DNA from: Rotaria macrura | Taxonomy: Eukaryota > Rotifera > Eurotatoria > Philodinida > Philodinidae | Length of the DNA: 64,000 nucleotides | Direction: 5' to 3' | Assembly (NCBI GenBank): GCA_900239685.1 | Contig: OENT01000394.1 | Location: 27,940 to 91,939, forward strand | Part shown: one piece after another, positions 1 to 11,300 of the stretch | Numbering within the stretch: the first letter of the stretch is position 1 | Layout: every line of letters starts with the position of its first letter | Made by a program: the position numbers and the translations under genes | The notes under the pieces: model-generated | What the model saw: only the letters and a program-made list of their open reading frames with translations | What the model was told of the DNA's origin: nothing | The model's database searches: none

Positions 1-303
1 TGAGAGCGGATTCCGATTTCCTGGCTCTGATTTACTTCCGTCAACCTTTACAAAATTAGTTTATTTCCTCTAAAATTCTCTTTGCTGCTAAGTTATTGGC
101 AATAACTTATTGGAAGAATCGTTTTTCAATTTCCCCGTTACCAACTAACGGTAAGTTCCCATCGCTAGTATCGAATCGTTATCAACGAGATACGCTTCTG
201 TATTTTCAATTCTTGATTACTGTTGTTTCCGCTAAGTGAAAAAAGAAAAAACAATTTTTTTTACAGGGTACGACCGAGCCCAGAGCCACAATAAGCTCGA
301 GCC

Positions 304-360
304 GGACCGAGCCCTGGAAACCAAACCCCGGGTAGCTCGAGCCATATCCGGGCTCGGTCC
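304..360. repeat. GC-rich inverted repeat
   Basis: The arms GGACCGAGCCC (304-314) and GGGCTCGGTCC (350-360) are perfect complements. Between them and just upstream, words such as GCTCGAGCC and CGAGCC recur. The patch (about 265-372) is much richer in G+C than its surroundings, so it may be a small foldback or MITE remnant. No coding capacity is evident. Confidence 0.6.
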
Positions 361-1039
361 ATGCCTAACCGGTATCTCGTCTCAAAGAAATTTGTCGATT
401 GCTCTTTTCTCGGATGGATTATTTTGAAGTATACGTCGAAAACAAAGGCCAATCTCGGCTTCTATTTATTGGGATGGCTTTAGGTGTCCGCGGTGAGTTA
501 CGAGTTAGGCTGAAAGCCTTTTCTTCCCTCGCACCCATCCACACGCATACCCATATCGTATACCTACATGAGACATTGACACTCACAGAAACTCATACAA
601 TAAAATTCACACCATATTCTTACCAACATTCGTTTGCTTTTTATTCCTTTTTTTCTGTACATAGACTCAAGTACCGCTTTGATGGGTTCATCATTTCGAA
701 CTGGTTTTTTTTCTGTTTTCTTTTTCTCTTGAGAGAGAATAGATCAAACAAAAAGGCACTTTCTGACACAAGCTATGGAATAAAAGCATGGGGCAAAAAA
801 TTATGCAATTTGCATCATTTTAAAGAAACTTTTGTTAGAGAAAAGGATAACGAACAGGGGAAAATGCTATTTTTGATCATGAAACGAAGATTTTTTCCTG
901 TATTTCAAATTCATGCATGATTCTGAGACATAAATCATGCGATGAAAAAGATTAAATTTTCAACAAAATCCCACGCATGAAACCATTAATATTAATGAAC
1001 CTCATAATACTAAAGCTATTAAGTATCCACCTGATCACA

Positions 1040-1220
1040 CTAGCTTCCATCAGCACCAACCGTTAGCATCTGCGTAGTCTTTTCAAAAGCGCGGATTATA
1101 TTCCCTTCGAGTGACTTTGCAATGGACTTCAAAATGCTGGTTTCACCAGAGTCATATAGACTGGTAATGGTTGTTTCTTGTGACATAGAACGCAAAATTA
1201 GCCGCGCCCGATACTTCTGT
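1040..1220 (-). CDS. Possible terminal exon, unidentified protein (partial)
   Basis: On the minus strand a frame opens after a plausible acceptor (TTTTGTAG, just above 1220) and runs about 60 codons to a TAG at 1040-1042. It reads QKYRARLILRSMS, then a Ser/Thr-rich stretch, then LKSIAKSLEGNIIRAFEK, which looks like an amphipathic helix. An internal ATG at 1186 would alternatively give a 48-residue peptide. I do not recognise the family and found no convincing upstream exon, so this may be a relic exon or chance. Confidence is low. Confidence 0.25.
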
Positions 1221-2609
1221 CTACAAAATCTATAAATGATTTAAATTAATCCGTTTATGGTCTATTTTGCACGACTTTCACGATTGATAAACCTTTTTCA
1301 TTACAAATAGCTAAGTAGTTTAAATTAGTTGATGGAACGTTATAAAAGCAAGCATCGATGCGCCTATAGGTAATGAAAACGATCCCACGTCTTAGATTAA
1401 TTGAAAATAATTAAAATAACTAACTGCAAATGATTTTAAAAAAATTAAGAGATGCAAGTTGTTCTCATTTTTTGAGAATTCATAAATTAGTGAGATATTG
1501 AAAGCATTGGGATAATTATATTTTTTGCGAAATGATCAAATTCATGGAATTTTTCGTTGAAAATTTCGAAATAGCCATTTAAATGAAATTATTTTCATTA
1601 CTTTATTCTTTGGGAATTTTAGTAAAAGGAAGAATTTCTTTCGTTCTTTCATTATTCCAATACTAAGAGGAGAAAGATGATGCATTTGAATTGGAATCTT
1701 AAGAGAACGAGAAAAACTTTATTTTTTTAAAGCTGTTGTTTCATTTTGTTTTCTTTTTCTTTCTTCTGAAATATTTTTCTTTTGCTAAAAGCATGTCCGA
1801 AGATGTTTTCCGCAAGAACGAATCGTTACTCATATTTATTGAAATATTAATATAATGACTGATAGTCTAGATAATAGACGTGTTTTCAATTTTAAATCTT
1901 ATACTATCAAATGACATAAACGATATAAACCAGTATTAACATGAAAGTTTTCTGTATCAATTCGATACCTGTTTGACACTAAAAAGATATAACAAATTAT
2001 GTAACGCTAACTAGAACGTGTCGTAATTGAAATTTGTCACTTTCTGTCTGTTGACTATTAATTTACTGTTTTGTGTTGTGCAAACAGCTATATATAATCA
2101 ACAAGATTAAACAGACAGAGAAAACATCTGCTAAATAGTCTGATGGATATCGAGCCAATTCATAGTCAGACGGACCTGAAACTCTGAACTACTTGAGAAT
2201 TCATGAAAGGAATAATCAACTGAAATCGAAAAATCTGTGTTTTATACGTTATTAAAAAGAAATGGAAAATACGTTTTATAATTACTTGATTCGAATCATG
2301 TTTTCAGAATGCGTCGCATGTGTCGTACAAAACTGTTCTCCAACGAGCATCTCGTCTCAAACATCGTGTCACAAATAAGAGCATATCCGACACATTTTAT
2401 CTGAGTTTATTTGCACATGTATGAAAAAATCTGGTAGCTCAAGTAACAGTCTGACTTACATCACGAGGGTGGCAAAGACAGAATTTCGTGGCCGTGTTTT
2501 CTTCAAATGGTCCTGATACAGACATTTAATTTTGCTCTTCAAGATATAGTTGATACAGTACTTCAATGCCAATTAATCTATGAAGTCTATCGACCTTTTA
2601 CTGAGGTAC

Positions 2610-2940
2610 GCCCAGGTCGTTCGCTCCGGAGACCGGATCCGGCTGGAACCCACAGGAAACGGGATATTTTCCGGCTACTTCCTGCCGGTTCCGGTGTATT
2701 TCCGGCCAGAAAAACCACCGGAACATAGAAGCAGTATTCCGGCCGGAAATATCCGTACCCGAAACCTGGATATTCCGAAGACTTCCGGAAAACGGAAATT
2801 TCAAGGAAATACCTCGGATCAGCCAGGAACCAACCGGAACTATGGCAAGTTCCGCCAGGATCCAACCGTAAAATACAATAATCCGGTAAAGAAGCATCGG
2901 AAAAGAGTCGGAAACCACCGTATTCCGATAAAATTATTTC
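2610..2940. repeat. CCGGAA/TTCCGG word patch, left copy
   Basis: The patch is GC-rich and contains the words TTCCGG, CCGGAA and CCGGAAC many times in both orientations with irregular spacing. It differs sharply in composition from the AT-rich flanks. Open frames cross it on both strands, but their translations simply mirror the repeated words (Arg/Pro/Gly-rich), so I treat it as a repeat. A related patch lies about 0.6 kb to the right, and the two may be the ends of one element of about 1.3 kb. Confidence 0.55.
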
Positions 2941-3034
2941 TGCTTTGAAAATCAGGCCTCCGCTTGAAAAACAATTACGTCGCATATTAAATTCTCATCT
3001 ATATCATTCCTTGATATCCAAATCATCATTTTAC

Positions 3035-3062
3035 AAAAAAAGACCTTTAAAGGTCTTTTTTT
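3035..3062. repeat. Perfect 28-bp palindrome
   Basis: A7-GACCTTTAAAGGTC-T7 is a perfect palindrome without a loop. It lies between the two CCGGAA patches. It could form a cruciform or a short hairpin transcript, and no protein-coding context is seen. Confidence 0.75.
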
Positions 3063-3539
3063 GGGATTTTTTTTCTAATTCCTTCATTTGAGAACGATGT
3101 CCATGACCTGGATAGTTTACTGTATTTTGATGGGGTCGCTTGAAAATTTCAGATGTGTTACTTAATGTGTTATTGTTTTCAGAGCATGAATTTGTATTCG
3201 AAACTTTTTCATAAAAATTTGAAATGAAAGGTCCTTCAGAGACTTTAGAAGCGTCACTTACCTCGATTGAAGACTCAGGAAAGTCTCAAAACGCTGGTGT
3301 TTAACATGTGTGGTGTTCTTACACATATTGTTTTCGGTTTACCAAATTCTAAAAATCTCATTTTTAGGTCTTCGGACTGAAAATTCCTATTTTTGTGACA
3401 GAAGCCAGTTTGTAGAGAATTGTATAATATTTCACTAGAATTTTATTTTTTCCCACGGTATGTTCTGGTGTTGTTTTAGGCTTGTTTAAAAAAGAAGTAA
3501 AAGCTGGATTCAAAATTCGGAGACTTTACTTAGTAATTC

Positions 3540-3885
3540 TGAGTATTTAGCGCTGTTTGGGAAACGGCCAGATGAGTTTTCGGGAGTTTAGCGGAAACGG
3601 TCAGATCTGAGCCGTATTCTCTCCGGATGGGAAAATTGCTTTTTCCGTTATCGGTATCCGGTCCGGAAAAGGGCGGATCTGGACCGTATGTGGTCCGGGC
3701 TTGGAAATGGTGTTTTCCGACGACGGATCCCGTATAGGAAACGGGAACCGTATCCGTGGATACGCTCCGGTGCCCGGAATCGCAGGGAAACCGGAACCGA
3801 TTTCGAAAACCCGCTTCCGGAATTCGTCGGAATAACACGGGATCCGGCCGGTTCCCGCAGTACGTCTCGGACCTGGGCGATAATC
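3540..3885. repeat. CCGGAA/TTCCGG word patch, right copy
   Basis: This second GC-rich patch carries the same words (CCGGAA, TCCGG, GGAAACGG, CCGTATTC) in both orientations. It resembles the 2.6-2.95 kb patch in vocabulary rather than by simple alignment. It may be the partner end of one non-autonomous element or an independent insertion. The open frames within it reflect only repeat composition. Confidence 0.55.
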
Positions 3886-5478
3886 TAAAAGTGGGAGAAG
3901 TTTGAAGAGATATGACTTTTGAAAACACAGGAAAACGAATGCAACTTAGACCGAGTATCGATAGTATCCGTCGAAGGAAAGCGGGAAAGAAGTAGAAAAG
4001 AATCTGAGTAAGTCTCTATAACAGTGGAATCGAGGAAAAAATAACCGACTTTAAGACATCAAAAGGCTTAATAAGAATTTCGGTGACCCTCATAGACTTC
4101 GGCAGACTTGATGAGATTTCAAGAAACTTCAAAAGCGAAGTCCGGGTTGTTTCGAACTCAACTGAAACGTTCATAGTAATCAATATTGTTCTAATAGATA
4201 TAATTATTCATGAGTTTCTATAATTTATATCTGATTGTGAAGATTGACAAAATAAGAAGGTTGCTATCCCTTCAATATATTTGAATGACAATTGGAAACC
4301 TAAATAGATGAAGATGCTAATAACAACATATGTGCTTCCTAGAAACTTTCGATGCTATGGATGAATTCTTTTGTACTAACGTCGATATGTTGTTCCTTGT
4401 AGTTTATCAGGCTTTATTGTGAAACACGAACTAAAAGGAGTGTTGAAGTGTTTAGGGTAGAAATTTGCACCCCCCCTCACAGACCGTTAACAACAGGTGG
4501 TTCCACTATCACAGACCGTTACCGAGAGGATTGAAGACCGGCGCACAAGTGATAGACGGCCCCCAATGGCGTCACGGAACGTCATCGATATTTGGTACAG
4601 CATTACTGAATATATGTCACTAATTTTTGATGAGAGTAAATTAGCTCCTTCTTTATTCCAGATCTAGTAGGTCAGGGAGAAATCATGAGTAATTCGCTAG
4701 CAGGGTTCATGAAAGAAAGCAAGATTTCTGTGACTGTTAAAAGCAATTACATCGTGTTTCACACTTTTAATCCCGTAAGTGATTGCGCTAACAGCTTTTT
4801 GACACAGGATCCATTTTCTGCAGCATTTTGTATATGCTTATACAGTTATTTACACGATCTTTTCGAGAAATAGAAGAAAAATAGTTTTCTCTCGTAGCAT
4901 TTAGAGATATCATGTGTAGTTTTAGATTATCGTACCTCAGTAAACGGTCGATAGACTTCGTAGATTAATTGGCATTGAAGTACTGTATCAAATATATCTT
5001 GAAGAGCAAAGAAATGTCTATAGTTCTGTTTATTTCAACTATATTTCAGATTAAAAAATACGAGACTATCAATATTAATCTTTTATATAGCGTTATCAAA
5101 AATGTGTGGGATATGTTATGTTTGAACTTTGATAAGTCGTATCTTAGTTCGAATATGAAGGAAAATGAAATGGAATGTGCAAGTAGACATTGTGAGTAAT
5201 CGATTGATAAACACAGTATCGGATCATGTTCTGTCTTTATCTGATAGAATTTAAATTCTTATATAGGGAGATCAGCTTAAAAAACGTAAAATCCGTATTT
5301 ATTTTACATCAACTTTCTCCCACGATGCACGACACAATTCAATAATATTTAGAATCCGATAGAGGAAGGCTTCCTCTATAACCCAATATTTATCTTACTT
5401 TTTGGTCAGCAATAGACCTATAATTTATGGTCGCCTTTTGACAGAAATGTGAAAGTTAAAATCGAATATTTTTTGCAC

Positions 5479-5580
5479 CAGCCACTTAATCACTTAATAT
5501 TTAGTAACTAAGTGGCTGATGTAAACATTTTTTTGTTAATATTAAGTGTTAAGTTAAAACTTAACGCTTAATATGAAATT
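5479..5580. repeat. Two adjacent hairpins
   Basis: The first has perfect 10-bp arms, CAGCCACTTA (5479-5488) and TAAGTGGCTG (5509-5518). The second has 14-bp arms with one mismatch, TTAAGTGTTAAGTT (5542-5555) and AACTTAACGCTTAA (5558-5571), with a two-base loop. The word CTTAATATT is shared by both. They may be the terminal structure of a small foldback element. Confidence 0.6.
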
Positions 5581-7432
5581 AACATAAAGTGCCAACCCTA
5601 CTCCAAGTGATACTGTCTGACCAGTTTAATTGCCGATTCTACAGCTTCTTAATAGAAACGAATTATATGCATAGTTCCATGAGTTGCGTATCAATTGCAT
5701 AGAAGCAATCGGACATAGTTTTGGACAAATTATATAGTATCATGAGGAATCACGATAATGAATCTTTTTTAGTTCTTGGTTTCTTTGATCTTCTTTTCTA
5801 TAGAAATATTGAAATCAAATAGATTTTTTATTTTTGAATACAAACTTTGACAAACAAATCAATATAGTATAATGCGACCCTCGTACACAGAAAAACCGGA
5901 TAAAAAATTGGGCAAAAGTAGATTAATTCGCGTGTAGTTCAAGTACTACGAAGTTCTTCTCGGGAAAGCACAAATTTTTTTAAAAGCTCATTTTCTCTGA
6001 AAACGTTTTGGTCAGACAGGAGAGTTTCTTTCAAAACAAGAACGAGAAATTATTTCTGTTATGTCATTGAGGGTGTGGGTATGAGTGTTGTATTAATAGT
6101 AATTATCATCCACAACAAGCATCCGCTGGGATGATGCCTGTCGAACGGATTAGATAAAAGATCTTTTAAAAAATGATAAGTTTTTTCGGAAGTCTCTAAA
6201 CTCACGGTGGGAAGACACTTGCAAATCGCTTCCTTAATCACACATGTAGTACTATTTTACCAAATAAATAGCTGGCAAAAGCTCCATGTTTATCGTAATA
6301 TTCATTAATATCTCATTACAGATATTTTGCTTATATCAAACAATAGAGAACATATCAAGTGACAATAACATGTCAAGTGTTGGTTTCTTGTTTTTTAGTT
6401 TCATCTCGTCACAAAGAATTTTCATGATGTTATTTTTCTCGATAGTCTGACAATGTTAACGAGATCATTGAAAACTTTTGTCTAATTAATCTAAGAAAAG
6501 AAATGAAGATACCAACAGTCGTATGTTACTGATTGTATATTGCAATAAGTCTATCCTAACAAGAGTTGTGACGTATAGCTAAGTATAGATTCCAGTTAGA
6601 AATGAAAATAGGAAAAAAAGATAAAAAATCACATGAAATCATGCAATTATATGGCGTGTAGATGTATGCATTGTTTTTACATGAGATGTTTGTGAACATG
6701 TCAAAGATTATAATATATTCACATTTGCATAAATGCAAGTTTATGCTCGCGCACACACACACACAAACTCAATATTATTTGATATGAATGTTCATGTAAA
6801 AATCTATAAAGATCGACAAAACTTCAACAATTCATCGTAGATGAATATACATGCTCAGCAGGTTTTCTTTTCTAGATATAAGATTTGAATAGACGTACTT
6901 GAGGTTTTTCACTAGCCTTTTTTTTATCACAATTCACTTTTAAAGTATGTTAAGTACATAGTATATATTTATACCAGTTTATTTTCATTTCAATGAGACT
7001 ACATATTGAAGGACACAAAATACAATATTACTATTCATGAGCATAGAAAATTCATCAACGCATCCAGTAGACACCTTACACATAATATTCTAACCTTTTA
7101 CATCTCGCAGTTGTATAGGTTACATGAGTTAAAATATTGACTTATGTATGAATCATGCGTGTGTTATTGTTATACTCTCATATGTAGCCATCAAAATGAT
7201 TTCATCAAATAGTTGCCAACGTAATCTTGTAAATTCGATAAATAAAAAGAATATTTTTAAACCATTGATAGAAATTTGTCGTCATAGATCACCTGATTTC
7301 ATCACGGAAAATGCGGACGAACCAACATGAATATCACAAACTGTTAACTATTATGTATTTTTCCTTTTCTATGATTCAAATATCTTTTCTTTTCTTCTTG
7401 TCCCTCTTCGAAACACAAGGATGTTAGTGTGT

Positions 7433-7470
7433 GCTGGTGGTGGTGGTGGTGGTGGTAGTAGTAGTAATAA
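7433..7470 (+). repeat. GGT/AGT microsatellite
   Basis: A run of about seven GGT units grades into AGT units and then AATAA. It is a simple trinucleotide repeat in non-coding DNA. Confidence 0.85.
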
Positions 7471-8322
7471 CAGAGCTAAGCTTGATCTCTCATATATTTC
7501 TTCTTTTGGTGCACCCTTTCATTTGTCTCTTTATTTTCGGATAAAAAAGAAATGACAAACACGCACTCTATTATAAACTGAAGTCTATCAATACATCTTC
7601 TCTTCATTCAGTATTTGAAGAGATAATTTTTGCTTTAATAACACCCTGAATATTATTAGACTGTTCAAAAATAATTGTCAGCATTCATAAAAAAAAATAA
7701 AATGAGTAAGAAGAAAGGAAGTTCTCTGGTACGAAGAGAACGTGTAAGAAGAGAAAAAAAATGTGGTCTCTTTCGTTGTCGCATGCTTTAATAAAGTATT
7801 ATTTTTTGAAATAAAAACGAGCAGGTAAGTTATAAAAAAAAACTAAGAAGGAAATCTTTCTCGTAGATTTTTTCTTACTTCCTATTTTTCCCCTTTTTTT
7901 TGATTATATCGAGAAAACAAACATGTGTCAACGAGAATGAAAAAAAAAAGACACATATAAAAAGAATCATAATAAATTGAAGCGTCTCTTGGAGACGTTA
8001 TTTATTGATTGAAAAAAACACAGGTCACATTGTAATCGTAAGTATGCAGCATATATACATATAAATATATATATACACGTAATACTCTGTTGCAGAATTT
8101 GTTTTTGCAATCATTCGAAGAACAAGAAAGAAAAAAAAAAGCTCTTTTTTGGGTATCTAAAATCATTGAAGTTTGTGTGATTACACACAGAGAGAAAGAA
8201 AGCACGATAAAACATGAGAAAAACGAACAATGATGCTGTGATTAAAAAACTGTTGAAACGTGGAAAAACAGCAATTTTAATCTTGTGATAGTTTTAGATG
8301 AATTGATCTGTCTATCGTTCAT

Positions 8323-11300
8323 ATGGCTGCATCATCTCCATCAGAGGATACGTCGTCTTCGAGAAGACTAAAAAATAACTATTTCTTCTATGGTACACAT
8401 CCAGTACAAGTTCCACAGGGTGTTATTCATTCAAGTTCTGCTAATTATATATCATCAACATTGAATAATAATACAGATCATTTATCACTTAATTTAACCA
8501 ATAGTCAAAATCAACAAACAACAACATCCGATTTGCCAACGACTCACTCATTAGATTATTTCCCACGATCTCATAAAAATGAAGATGAAACAAGCGAGGT
8601 AATGTTTTTTCGTAGTAATTTTTCTGCTTTTCGAAATTTCTTTGCAAAAAAAAAGAAAGCAAATGCGAGTTTGTTTATTTTGTCTTGCTAAAATACAATC
8701 TAGTCAGTAAAGAAAAAAATAATCAGACTACCTGGTTTCGAAATGTATATTTAAACTACAGAGATGGACAAACTCATCGATGCCCACCTCTGAATTACCA
8801 TCCAATAATTGAATATCATCCAATTTTATTATAGATTTTCGAAGATGCAGTAGAATCCTTCGATGATAATATGCATAAACGTAATTCGAATGGGTTTGTC
8901 AGAGCATATATCTTGTGTTTTTAACATCTACGTATTGTTCATTTAAATTATAGAAGACGTTCATCTGCAAAAGAACATGATATGCCACCCATGGATTTAT
9001 ATCAAGTATTCAATGAATGCCAACAAATTAATCATTTGTTTTTCGAAAACCGTCTCAATGAAGCACTCATAAAAACTAAAGCAGAGTATGCAATGATATA
9101 GATTATACGCTCCGATGAATATATTCTTTCTTGTTTTTCTTATATTAGAGAAAATCGGTCGTTCTATCATAGTCTATCTCATAGTGTAATTAGTTATTTG
9201 CAAGCAGCTCTGACATTCAATCCGGTAGAAAAAGAAAAAAGTATAATAGTAAACTCGTATTCAATCTTTCTTGTTTTACAACTAGAATGACATTGAATCA
9301 GCAATACAAGCATTACGAGTAACGACTAGTATGGCTAAGAAATTTGAACCTCATAAACCATGGATACCTTTTAGTCTTTCATCCAAACCAACTATGACTG
9401 AATGTGAGATCATTTGAAATATTATATATTATTAGATGAGAAACACAAGAAATAGAGCAAAATTTATTTTAGATGAGTTGCATGCTAAATTAGTGTATGC
9501 TGAAGCATTATTGATTCGAGCAATGTTAACATTTATTCAAGATCAAAGCTTATTCAGTTTTATCAGTGGTGCATTGAAAATAAAAGAAGCTCATGATATA
9601 TTTTTGTAAATATAAAACAAGATAATTATTTTCCATTCAATTTTCTTGACTTTTTAATAATTATTCAATACATGTCTTTATAGAAAATTAGCCAAAAACA
9701 ATGATACAACAAGATTTTCATCAAGTTTATCTTATGAACATTTTGATAGTGGAGTTCGATTTGGAAATGGTGCATTTAATTTAGTAGACGAAAATACTAA
9801 TCTTCATATATGTCTATGTGAATTTTATTTATCTCAATATTTAGATGATTTCAAATTTACCACAGCGAATAATTCGATATCTTGAATTCGCTGGATTTTC
9901 AGGCAATAGAGTAAGATAATATTAGTTTCTTTTAATCTATATGAGATTTGTTTCTCTAGGAATCAGGCCTCGAAGAATTACAACACAGTGCAACTAGCAA
10001 AGGATTACGAGCAGTATTCTCAGCTTTACTTTTACTTGGCTATCATACATTTGTCATACAATTATTTGGTAAATTGCTTTCATAAACATAAGAGCATATC
10101 TAAAATAAAAGCGTTTCGTTTCAGGTAATGCCGATGGTGATCTTGAAAATTGTCGTATGCTAGTCGAACGTTTTCTGGTCGTATATCCTAATGTAAGTAT
10201 GACATTTTATACAAATAAAAAAAAAGAAAACAGAAACAAAAAAGAAAAGAAAACAAAATACTAGAATATTTATTTAAGCATTAAATCGATTGTCTTCGTA
10301 TTCGTTTTTTTTGACTATTATGTTCAATTAATGTTTGACATTCTTGATGATTGACTTCTATTGAACATTTTGTATTAGGTAATTGTAGAGGAAAACATAG
10401 TGGTATTGGTATTGGAATAGGTAATGGGATGAATGTTGGTAGAATACATGTGAAATTTGATAATGTTCCTTTTGTTAGTGTTGTAAATAAATTTGATGAT
10501 GTTGTATCAGATGATGAGGTTGGAATCGTTGATGATGGTATTGGTGGTGGCAGAGGAGGAGGAGGAGGAGGAGGAGGCGGAGGTGGAGGAGGTGGAGGAA
10601 CAAAAAATGGATATTGAAAACGATTGACATCGACTGGTGGCGGCCAAGAAATATTCGATGGTAAAACAAGTGAAGGTTGCCAACTGAGATTAACAGGTAG
10701 AGATGAAGGAAGTACAGATGTTTGCTCCATTCGATGAACTTTGCCGTTCGAAGGTGATACGGATGAAGATGAAGAGGATGATGATCGATGACGTTTTAAC
10801 GATGGTGATGAAGACAATTTCCGAGTGATACCATTTGATTTCGTTTTCGTTGTTGTTACTGGTGTTGACCGACGTAGTGGTAGTAGGAGTTTACGTCGAT
10901 TAGTATCGTTTTGTTGATGTTCATGTTTGGCTGTCCCATTTTTCTTATCCGAACACTAAAATAGAATTGTGATGAAATTCAAAAAACCCATGTCTTTTTC
11001 TATCGACGAAAGTCGATCAAATCATCACACGATCTACAATCAATAGTATACTCAATTCGAATTTTTATCATATTTCATTCTTTACATCTGCTAGGTGTTA
11101 TTTTCGAACACAGTGACCTATGCTATTGGTAAGGTTGATATATGACGAATATTAATTTCAAGTACACTATTCGAAAGAAAATTCTTTTCTTTCTGTTGAT
11201 TCTAATCGTCTACTATGGATTTTTTTATGGAATTGATATTGTGTACGAATCCATCTTTATGAGATTTTTCTATGTTGAACAAAAAATCGAGTTTCTCAAT

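Larger units (their letters stand above)
1..8322. other. Gene-poor left flank
   Basis: I see no gene here that I can recognise. The few open frames are short, lack family resemblance and do not join through phase-keeping splice sites. The stretch is AT-rich and holds GC-richer patches of short repeated words near 0.26-0.37, 2.6-2.95 and 3.54-3.89 kb, several perfect inverted repeats, a GGT/AGT microsatellite at about 7.43-7.47 kb, and one possible minus-strand terminal exon at 1.04-1.22 kb. The last kilobase before 8323 is probably the upstream region of the TTC39 gene, but I cannot place its promoter. Confidence 0.6.

Noticed and set aside
399-920. 173-codon plus frame near the left edge
   Set aside because: Low-complexity His/Phe-rich translation with no domain, no Kozak-like context and no splice partners.
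2580-2985. Three long overlapping frames on both strands in the CCGGAA patch
   Set aside because: The translations mirror the repeated words and occur on both strands at once; no domain or splice context is present.
3530-3928. 132-codon minus frame in the second CCGGAA patch
   Set aside because: Same reason: GC-rich repeat without stops, with no conserved motif.
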